From contig CAVAUJ010000003.1 of NCBI GenBank assembly GCA_963591995.1, forward strand, positions 7,475-71,474: DNA of 64,000 bases, given 5' to 3'. Positions 8,433-15,533 of this stretch are shown here, piece after piece; position 1 is the first letter of the stretch, and every line of letters starts with the position of its first letter. Below the pieces are notes generated by a model. The model was not told the DNA's origin. It did not search any database and saw only the letters and a program-made list of their open reading frames with translations. Both the position numbers and the translations under genes were made by a program. The DNA is from CAG-791 sp963591995. GTDB taxonomy: Bacteria; Bacillota; Clostridia; Lachnospirales; Lachnospiraceae.

Positions 8433-9293
8433 ATGGCATTGCTGAACTTTTTGAACCCGAAAAACAAACTGGAGGAAGGCGGGCGTACGAATGCGGCGAT
8501 TCAAGGCGATGAGGGTGAGCCGGAGAAAAAATGCCCGAACTGTCACAAGAGCATCCTGCTGAGTCGTCTGTGGGCCAATCAGCTGGTTTGTCCGTGCGGG
8601 TATCATTTCCGCATGAAGGCCCGTCAGCGAATCGACATACTGACCGACAAGGGAAGCTTTCATGAATTGTATTCCGGCATGAGAGCCGGCAATCCGCTCA
8701 ATTTTCCGGGCTACGATGCCAAGCTGGAGGTAGTGCGCGGGGCAAGCGCGGAGAAAGAGGCTGTGATCTGCGGCACGGCCGCAATCGGACAGCAGAAGTG
8801 CTGTCTGTTTGTCATGGAACCGTATTTTATGATGGGCAGCATGGGAAGCGCAGTCGGGGAAAAGCTCACCCTGCTGTTCGAATATGCCCTGCAGGAGCGT
8901 CTGCCGGTTGTCGGATTTACGGTATCCGGCGGTGCCCGCATGCAGGAGGGACTGCTCTCCCTGATGCAGATGGCGAAAATCAGTGCGGCGGTCAAGCGGC
9001 ACAGTGATGCGGGGCTTTTATACATCGCGGTTCTCACCGATCCGACGACAGGAGGTGTGACGGCCAGCTTTGCCATGGAGGCGGACATCATTCTGGCGGA
9101 GCCCGGAGCCACCGTCGGCTTTGCCGGAGCACGGGTGGTGGAGCAGACCACCCGAAAGGCCCTGCCGGGAGGCTTTCAAAAGTCCGAATTCGTATTGGAG
9201 CACGGATTTATCGACAGCATCGTTGCAAGATCGGAACAAAGACGGTATCTGACGGAGCTGTTAAACCTGCACAACAGGAGGGCGTATGTATGA
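8433..9293 (+). CDS. accD: Acetyl-CoA carboxylase carboxyltransferase subunit beta
   Basis: AccD forms, with AccA, the transferase moving the carboxyl group to acetyl-CoA. The 286-residue protein has an N-terminal zinc ribbon (CPNC at residues 34-37) followed by the crotonase-like core with VSGGARMQEG and TDPTTGGVTASFA. The second zinc knuckle reads VCPCGYH, so one residue is missing from the usual CxxC spacing. This could alter metal binding or be tolerated. It overlaps accA by four bases (ATGA). Confidence 0.95.
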   Translation: MALLNFLNPKNKLEEGGRTNAAIQGDEGEPEKKCPNCHKSILLSRLWANQLVCPCGYHFRMKARQRIDILTDKGSFHELYSGMRAGNPLNFPGYDAKLEVVRGASAEKEAVICGTAAIGQQKCCLFVMEPYFMMGSMGSAVGEKLTLLFEYALQERLPVVGFTVSGGARMQEGLLSLMQMAKISAAVKRHSDAGLLYIAVLTDPTTGGVTASFAMEADIILAEPGATVGFAGARVVEQTTRKALPGGFQKSEFVLEHGFIDSIVARSEQRRYLTELLNLHNRRAYV

Positions 9294-10081
9294 GCGAAGG
9301 AGCGTACGAGCGGGTAAAGCTTGCCCGTGACAGCAAGAGAGCTACCGGCCTGGATTACATCCATCACATCTTTCAGGACTTTATCGAGCTCCACGGGGAT
9401 CGCCGGTATGCCGATGACCCCGCGGTGGTGGGCGGCATTGCACGGCTCGGCGGCATGCCGGTGACGGTGATCGCCATTGAGAAGGGGCATACGGCCAGGG
9501 AACGTACCCATCGCAATTTCGGAATGGCACAGCCGGAAGGGTATCGGAAGGCGCTGCGCCTGATGAAGCAGGCCGACAAATTCGGAAGATCCGTCGTATG
9601 CTTTGTGGACACGCCGGGGGCCTATTGCGGAATCGGCGCGGAGGAACGGGGCCAGGGGCAGGCGATCGCCGAAAATCTTCTGGAGATGTCGACGCTCTGC
9701 GTCCCGGTCATTTCCATCCTGATCGGAGAGGGCGGAAGCGGCGGAGCCCTTGCGCTTGCGGCGGCCGACCGGGTCTGGATGCTGGAGAATGCCGTATATT
9801 CGGTGATTTCTCCGGAAGGGTGCGCCAGCATTCTGTGGAAGGACGCGGGCAAGGCAGGGACGGCCGCCGAAGACCTGAAGCTGACGGCAGAGGACGCGAA
9901 AAGCCTGGGGGTGGTGGAACGGATTCTCTCGGAAAAGAACATGGGCCGGAAAGAATTCTATGCCGGCATCGGAGCGCTCCTTGCAAAGGAGCTGAAGGAA
10001 TTGTCCGAGGACCTGGACCTGATGGAAAAACGCTATCACCGATTCCGCAGCATTGGCACCGGCGCAATCGTGAAGGAGTGA
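9290..10081 (+). CDS. accA: Acetyl-CoA carboxylase carboxyltransferase subunit alpha
   Basis: AccA completes the carboxyltransferase. The 263-residue protein has the short Gram-positive form. Recognisable motifs are FIELHGDRRYADDPAVVGGI near residue 32, the CoA/biotin region CFVDTPGAYCGIGAEERGQG near 105 and IGEGGSGGALALAAADRV near 145. Its start overlaps the accD stop and its own stop is two bases before the next gene, so the whole set reads as one transcript. Confidence 0.96.
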   Translation: MSEGAYERVKLARDSKRATGLDYIHHIFQDFIELHGDRRYADDPAVVGGIARLGGMPVTVIAIEKGHTARERTHRNFGMAQPEGYRKALRLMKQADKFGRSVVCFVDTPGAYCGIGAEERGQGQAIAENLLEMSTLCVPVISILIGEGGSGGALALAAADRVWMLENAVYSVISPEGCASILWKDAGKAGTAAEDLKLTAEDAKSLGVVERILSEKNMGRKEFYAGIGALLAKELKELSEDLDLMEKRYHRFRSIGTGAIVKE

Positions 10082-10083
10082 GA

Positions 10084-11712
10084 ATGAGCATATACAAACG
10101 GTTTTGCGATGAGCAGCTGGATGAAAACGGACGGCTGAAGGAGCTGACGCTGAAGTACGCCGACGACTTTAATTTCGGCTACGATGTGGTCGATCGGATT
10201 GCCGAGGAAACACCGTTAAAGCGGGCGCTTGTCTGGTGCAATACCGAAGGCGAGGAGCATACGTTCACCTTTGCGGATGTCCGGAAATACAGCAACCGGA
10301 TCGCCAATCTCTTTCAGCGCGAGGGAATCGGACGGGGAGACCGTGTCATGGTGATCCTGAAGCGCCATTATGAGTATTGGTTTACGGCGGTGGCGCTGCA
10401 TAAGCTGGGCGCGGTCATGATACCGGCGACGCACATGCTGACGGTCAGCGATCTGGTCTACCGGATCCGGGCTTCGAAGGCGAAGGCCGTTGTATGCACG
10501 ACGCAAAACGAGATTCCGGCAAAGGTCCGGGAGGCATTGCGAAGGGCGGACCGGTCTGCGCTGCTCTGGTGCGTTCAGGGGGAGGCGGACGGCTTTGTGA
10601 ATCTGACGAGGGCCATGGAAGATTCCTCCGACGGACTGGTGAGGGTGCAGACCGGAGTGACCGATCCGATGCTCCTGTACTTCACCTCCGGCACCACGGG
10701 TTATCCGAAGGGCGTGATTCACGATTACAGCTATCCTCTTGCCCATATCGTTACGGCGAGATACTGGCATCAGGCGGAGGACGGAGGCTTGCATTTCACG
10801 GTCGCGGAGACAGGCTGGGCCAAGGCATCCTGGGGTAAGATCTACGGCCAATGGCTGGTCGGAAGCGCCGTCATGGTGTATGATTTCGACAACTTTGACC
10901 CCGTGCAGCTGACCTCCGTGATCAATCGTTACGGGGTCACATCCTTCTGTGCACCGCCCACCGTATATCGCTATCTTGTGCGCAAGGGCATTCCGGACAT
11001 GCCGACGCTCCGTCACGCGACCACCGCGGGCGAGATGCTGGCACCGGAGGTATTCCGAAAGTTCACGGAACGCACCGGGCTCCCTCTCTGCGAGGGGTAC
11101 GGTCAGACGGAAACAACGCTTCTGACGGCGAATTTCAGGGGATACGATGCCGCAGCCGGTTCCATGGGGCTGCCGTCGCCCTTCTATAAGATCGAGCTTC
11201 GGGGGGAAAACGGAGAACCGGTCGGAATCGGAGAGCTCGGAGAGGTTGTCGTTGTTCCGAAGGAGGGCGGCAGGCAGCCGGGAATCTTCTCCGCGTACCT
11301 GGACAACGAGGAGCAGTATCGTTATGTCTGGCGCGGCGGCGTCTATCATACCGGGGATGCCGCATATATGGATGAAGACGGTCGCTATTGGTTTCACGGA
11401 CGTTTTGACGATATTATTAAGACCGGAGGCTTTCGTGTGGGACCGTACGAGGTGGAGAATGTACTGATGGAGCATCCCGCCGTAGCGGAATGCAGCGTAA
11501 TCGGTGTACCGGATCCGCTTCGTGGGCAGGCGATCAAGGCGGTGGTTGTTCCGGGGGCGGGATATACGCCGTCGCGGCAGCTGGAGCTGGAAATAAAAAA
11601 TTTCTGCAATCAGAAGCTCGCCGAATACAAATGGATCCGGCTCGTTGAGTTTACCGCCGAAATGCCGAAGACCATCAGCGGAAAGATACGAAAGTCCGTG
11701 CTGCGCGGATAA
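10084..11712 (+). CDS. ACSM-like acyl-CoA synthetase (AMP-forming)
   Basis: This 542-residue ANL-superfamily enzyme would adenylate a carboxylic acid and transfer it to CoA. It has the phosphate loop YFTSGTTGYPKG near residue 200, the acyl-adenylate motif GYGQTET near 340, HTGDAAYMDEDGRYWFHGR near 420-440 and the C-terminal catalytic Lys in KTISGKIRKS. The central region (TGWAKASWGKIYGQWLVGSAV) resembles medium-chain acyl-CoA synthetases rather than long-chain FadD. It sits two bases behind accA and is clearly in the operon, so it may feed exogenous or short branched acids into CoA thioesters that prime synthesis. Substrate and role are inferred. Confidence 0.9.
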   Translation: MSIYKRFCDEQLDENGRLKELTLKYADDFNFGYDVVDRIAEETPLKRALVWCNTEGEEHTFTFADVRKYSNRIANLFQREGIGRGDRVMVILKRHYEYWFTAVALHKLGAVMIPATHMLTVSDLVYRIRASKAKAVVCTTQNEIPAKVREALRRADRSALLWCVQGEADGFVNLTRAMEDSSDGLVRVQTGVTDPMLLYFTSGTTGYPKGVIHDYSYPLAHIVTARYWHQAEDGGLHFTVAETGWAKASWGKIYGQWLVGSAVMVYDFDNFDPVQLTSVINRYGVTSFCAPPTVYRYLVRKGIPDMPTLRHATTAGEMLAPEVFRKFTERTGLPLCEGYGQTETTLLTANFRGYDAAAGSMGLPSPFYKIELRGENGEPVGIGELGEVVVVPKEGGRQPGIFSAYLDNEEQYRYVWRGGVYHTGDAAYMDEDGRYWFHGRFDDIIKTGGFRVGPYEVENVLMEHPAVAECSVIGVPDPLRGQAIKAVVVPGAGYTPSRQLELEIKNFCNQKLAEYKWIRLVEFTAEMPKTISGKIRKSVLRG

Positions 11713-11747
11713 AGGCCGTACCCACGGCAACAGACAGGAGAACGGTT

Positions 11748-13430
11748 ATGGATAAGGCACCGAAGCATTCCGAGACGAAGAGCGCCAAAGCGGAGCTGCC
11801 GTTCCTTGACGAAACGGTTCCTTGCGGCTTTTTAAGATATACCTGCGAAAAGCAGCCGAGGATCACCTATATCAATGCCAGGATGATTGAGATGCTGCGA
11901 TTTCCGGAAGGCGCAGAGGGAGATATCGATTATCTGGAGATGTTCAAGGGCAACGTATTTTTCATGGTCCCCATGGAGGAGCGCCGCAGATTTTCCAAAT
12001 ATCTTAACCGCGTCTATTCTTCGGATGCTCCGATCGCAGGAGATATGACGCTGCTTCGGTGTGACGGAACCCGTGCCCACGTCTTCGGATGGGTCATGAA
12101 ATGCAGGAACGAGCAGGGCGAGGACGAGTTTCAGAGCGTTTGCATGGATATCACGGAGAGCTACCGGGCACGAAAGGCGAAAGAAAACAAGCGCTACATG
12201 AAAGCGCTTGCCGATGTCTATGACAAGATCTTCGAGTTCGATCCGGATGCCGGCACCGTGAAATGTCTGTATTGCGGGGACACCTCCTATTTCAAGCGGT
12301 TTGAAGACGTGGCCATGCAGGTGGAGGACGCTCTGGAGAAATGGCTGGTCGACTCCGTTGACGCGCAGCAGCAGGACGCCGTCCGAAGCTTTTTCATGGA
12401 TTACATCCGGAAAAAGCGGAACGGCATGGAGGGAAGACCGCCGCAGATCACGTATATGGCACGTTCCACGGACGGAAGCATCCGGCAATATACCGGCATC
12501 TTTATCCGGGCAGAGGATGCGGTCAGCCTCTATTGCTGTCGTGAGGTGAAGGAAATTGCGGCGGCCAGGGCCTTAAAGGATGAAAATACAGAGCTGAAGG
12601 AAAAGATGCGGGAGCTGGTCACGCGGTTTTCCGACGGTATCGCAGCCTTTGAAATATCCACGGACGGAAGGGTGAAGCCGTTGTATGCAACGGAGAACGT
12701 CTGCAGGTTCTTTGGCTATACGGAGGAGGAATGGCTGCCGCTGACCGAAAAGTATACGCCGGCGGAGAGCTTCACGGCGTACAGTGAGGCGGCATATGAG
12801 AGCTTCGAGGAGCTTCTCCGAACAGGGGAAGCGGAGTTTTCCTATTTTGACTACCAGACCGGGACAGAACGCAGAATGAAGGCAATCTGTTCGGAAAAGG
12901 AGCCGAACACCTATGCCTCGCGTTATGTCATGCTCTATCCCGTGGAAGGGGGAGAGGAAGCCGGCAAAGCCGGCCTGCCGGCTTCTTTGCCGGAAAATCG
13001 CACGGTATTTATCCGCACGTTCGGATATTTCGATGTGTTCGTGGGGAATACGCCGATTGCCTTCCGCAGCAAAAAGTCCAAGGAGCTGCTGGCCCTGCTC
13101 GTCGACCGGAAGGGCGGCTATGTGACCTCCGAGGAAGCCATCAGCTTTTTGTGGGAGGAGGAGCCGACGAGCACCTTGACGCTTTCGAGATATCGTAAGG
13201 TTGCTCTTCGGCTGAAGAGCACGCTGGAGGAATACGGGATTTCCGACATCATGGAGACCGTTGACGGAAAGCGCCGCATCGTCATGGACAAGGTTTCATG
13301 TGATTTGTATGATTATCTTACCGGCAAGGAGGAATATGCACAGCTGTTCAAGGGGAGCTATCTGACCAATTACAGCTGGGGCGAGGTCACGTTGGGCGAG
13401 CTCTCCAAAAGCCTTTTGCCTCAGAACTGA
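11748..13430 (+). CDS. PAS-containing regulator with C-terminal winged-helix DNA-binding domain
   Basis: A 560-residue cytosolic protein. I see three PAS-like segments: residues about 20-140 (ending in the PAC-like DEFQSVCMDIT), 150-270, and 295-400 with the heme/ligand-type FGYTEEEW. A basic, SARP/OmpR-like winged helix follows at about 415-515 (FGYFDVFVGNTPIAFRSKKSKELLALLVDRKGGYVT). There is no histidine kinase or receiver domain, so it appears to be a one-component sensor. It lies 35 bases behind the acyl-CoA synthetase and may be part of, or control, the lipid operon. The ligand is unknown. GGAGAA precedes the start. Confidence 0.78.
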   Translation: MDKAPKHSETKSAKAELPFLDETVPCGFLRYTCEKQPRITYINARMIEMLRFPEGAEGDIDYLEMFKGNVFFMVPMEERRRFSKYLNRVYSSDAPIAGDMTLLRCDGTRAHVFGWVMKCRNEQGEDEFQSVCMDITESYRARKAKENKRYMKALADVYDKIFEFDPDAGTVKCLYCGDTSYFKRFEDVAMQVEDALEKWLVDSVDAQQQDAVRSFFMDYIRKKRNGMEGRPPQITYMARSTDGSIRQYTGIFIRAEDAVSLYCCREVKEIAAARALKDENTELKEKMRELVTRFSDGIAAFEISTDGRVKPLYATENVCRFFGYTEEEWLPLTEKYTPAESFTAYSEAAYESFEELLRTGEAEFSYFDYQTGTERRMKAICSEKEPNTYASRYVMLYPVEGGEEAGKAGLPASLPENRTVFIRTFGYFDVFVGNTPIAFRSKKSKELLALLVDRKGGYVTSEEAISFLWEEEPTSTLTLSRYRKVALRLKSTLEEYGISDIMETVDGKRRIVMDKVSCDLYDYLTGKEEYAQLFKGSYLTNYSWGEVTLGELSKSLLPQN

Positions 13431-13446
13431 TGTCAAAAGCCTTTTG
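13406..13446. repeat. Twin 13-bp palindromes around the regulator stop codon
   Basis: CAAAAGCCTTTTG occurs twice, at 13406-13418 and 13434-13446, 28 bases apart. Each copy is a palindrome around a central C. One copy is coding, the other lies just after the stop. They could be a pair of operator half-turns for the lipoprotein gene downstream or a weak attenuator, since the two copies can also pair with each other. Confidence 0.5.
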
Positions 13447-13541
13447 TCCCGGAGCGGATGCCTGTCACAGAATTGCCGGCAGCTGCGTATGCAGCTGTGA
13501 GAATCTGAGCCACGCAGAGACCCCAAAGGAGGAGGAAGACG

Positions 13542-14480
13542 ATGAAGAACAAATTGGTTCTGGCAATGACGGTGATCGCCGTGAGCACGGCATGGATGAC
13601 AGGCTGCAGCTCGACATCCGGTACATCTGCGGAAGAGGGGACATCCTCGGACGAGGTGTGGGAGGAAACGCAGGAGACAGACGGGAGCGATGCCGCGGAC
13701 ACAGAGGCGTCCGAGGAAATTGCGAATCCCTGGACGGAGTCGGATGAGCAGGGCGTTGCGCAGGCAACGGGCTTTGACATGACGCCGCCGGACGGAGCAA
13801 AGGAGGTTGCGTACAGCTATCTGGCAGAGGAGGGGCTTGCGCAGATGAGCTACGAGCTGGAGGATGCGAAATGGGTGTACCGGATGGAATCGGCCGATGC
13901 CCTGACGGACATCTCCGGCCTGCACATGGATTGGACCGGAGACGAGGGAACCGTCTCCGGAAGAGAGGCCATGTATTACGGGCAGTGTGATCCGAACGAT
14001 GAGACGACGGAGGATGTGATGCTCGTGAACTGGTACGATGTCGTGACCGGCGTGACCTATTCCCTCTCGGCGACAGGAACGGATCTGAGCGGCATGGACA
14101 TGCAGGTGTATGCGGAAAATCTGTATGTGCCCTCGCAGGGAGATGCAACGGATGATCCGGCGGCGGACCGGGAGAATGAGCTCAAGAGCTATTTCCTGGG
14201 AGAACACAAAAAGAGTGAGGACGGGAGCTCGCTGGTGATCGCAGACAACGGGGACGGCACCTTCCGTGTGGACCTTAGCATTACCAGGCTGTGCAGCCTG
14301 GAGGACGGCGTCGGAACCTTCGCAGAGCACAAGATGACCTTTACGGCGGCAGATCCGAACGGAGAGGATATCTCTGCCATGATCTACCGGGACAGCGATA
14401 ACAGCCTGGTGGTGAGGATCACGAACAGCACCTGGGAGTATCTGCCGAACGATGAAGTGATCGACGGCTTCGGCAAATAA
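13542..14480 (+). CDS. Putative lipoprotein of unknown function
   Basis: The 312-residue product starts with a lipoprotein signal peptide: KNK, a hydrophobic stretch and the lipobox WMTGC with the lipidated Cys at residue 22. An acidic Ser/Thr/Glu linker follows (about 23-70). The remainder is a soluble beta-rich domain that I do not recognise. It has two weakly similar halves, about 75-200 and 215-312. AAAGGAGGAGG precedes the ATG. It would be anchored to the outer face of the membrane. It follows the PAS regulator by 111 bases and ends at a strong terminator. Confidence 0.8.
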   Translation: MKNKLVLAMTVIAVSTAWMTGCSSTSGTSAEEGTSSDEVWEETQETDGSDAADTEASEEIANPWTESDEQGVAQATGFDMTPPDGAKEVAYSYLAEEGLAQMSYELEDAKWVYRMESADALTDISGLHMDWTGDEGTVSGREAMYYGQCDPNDETTEDVMLVNWYDVVTGVTYSLSATGTDLSGMDMQVYAENLYVPSQGDATDDPAADRENELKSYFLGEHKKSEDGSSLVIADNGDGTFRVDLSITRLCSLEDGVGTFAEHKMTFTAADPNGEDISAMIYRDSDNSLVVRITNSTWEYLPNDEVIDGFGK

Positions 14481-14512
14481 CAAGGACAACATAACAGGGG
14501 ATGGCATTGCAG

Positions 14513-14558
14513 AATCCGGCGCAGGAAACGCAGAGGAAAGCGTTTCCTGCGCCGGATT
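14513..14558. terminator. Long bidirectional terminator between convergent genes
   Basis: A perfect 19-bp inverted repeat (14513-14531 with 14540-14558) with an eight-base loop lies between the lipoprotein gene and the minus-strand activase gene. Flanking T-runs are short, so it is an unusually GC-rich terminator. Confidence 0.75.
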
Positions 14559-14583
14559 TGCGGTTTCTTCGGGAGAAGTTCTT

Positions 14584-15474
14584 TCAGGAGAAGCTCTCGA
14601 CGGCGACGCCCTCTGCACGCACAATGTTCCGGAGGCGTTCCATCTCATCTTCCGGGGGGCGGTAGAAGGAATCCTGTTCGCAGGGGCTTCCGATGGCCTC
14701 GTATTTGATCCTGCCGAAGGTGTGATAGGGGAGCAGCTCCATTTTCGCCTTGGGAAGATTCCGGCGGACATAGACCGCAGAGCGCCGGATGTTCTCCTCG
14801 TCGTTGTTCACGCCGCCGATGACGGGGATGCGGATCACGACGGCAGCCGGGATTTCCGAAAGACGGCGGATGTTCTCGAGCGTCTGTGCATTGGAAACGC
14901 CGGTATAAAGCCGGTGCCGTGCATCGTCCATCAATTTGAGATCCATAAAGATGAGATCCATGCGCAGAAGAGACGCGCGGACACTTTCAAAGGCAAAGTG
15001 TCCGCAGGTCTCCAGAGCCATGGACAGACCCATGTCGTAAATTCCGGCGGTGAGCGCATTCAGGAAGTCCGGCTGCGAGGTCGCCTCTCCTCCGGAGAAG
15101 GTGATGCCGCCGCCGCTGTACCGGTAAAAGATCTCATGTCGCCGGATCTGCGAGAGGATTTCCTCGGAATCGCAGAGACGGACCATGCGGGTACGGGCCC
15201 CGTGGGGACAGACGTCGGCACAGGCGCCGCAGGCGCGGCAACGATCCCTTGCAAGGTTCATATCGATGCCGATCCCCTCCGGGCAGACCCTTGTGCACGC
15301 ACCGCACTCGATGCATTTGCGCCGGTACCAGCCGACAAGGGGGCGGGCAGAGAGTCCCTCCGGATTCGCGCACCAGCGGCAGCGCAGGGGGCATCCTGCC
15401 AGGAAAATGGTGGTTCGTATGCCGTCGCCGTCATTGACGGAGAACGGCTGCAGCTGCATGAGATAGCCTTTCAT
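14584..15474 (-). CDS. Glycyl radical enzyme activase (radical SAM)
   Basis: This 296-residue enzyme cleaves S-adenosylmethionine to install the glycyl radical on its partner. The radical SAM triad is in GCPLRCRWC near residues 28-36. An inserted dicluster ferredoxin domain, with CIECGACTRVCPEG and CRACGACADVCPHG motifs at about 54-92, is typical of activases for non-PFL glycyl radical enzymes. The SAM-binding TFSGGEA follows near 125. It lies 59 bases downstream of the GRE gene on the same strand and has an AAGGAG eight bases before its ATG, so the two are co-transcribed. Confidence 0.94.
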   Translation of the reverse strand: MKGYLMQLQPFSVNDGDGIRTTIFLAGCPLRCRWCANPEGLSARPLVGWYRRKCIECGACTRVCPEGIGIDMNLARDRCRACGACADVCPHGARTRMVRLCDSEEILSQIRRHEIFYRYSGGGITFSGGEATSQPDFLNALTAGIYDMGLSMALETCGHFAFESVRASLLRMDLIFMDLKLMDDARHRLYTGVSNAQTLENIRRLSEIPAAVVIRIPVIGGVNNDEENIRRSAVYVRRNLPKAKMELLPYHTFGRIKYEAIGSPCEQDSFYRPPEDEMERLRNIVRAEGVAVESFS

Positions 15475-15533
15475 GGCCGGTGCTCCTTTCCTCCGTTACC
15501 TCCGGTGCGGGAAATGCTTTGATCCGCGTTTCC

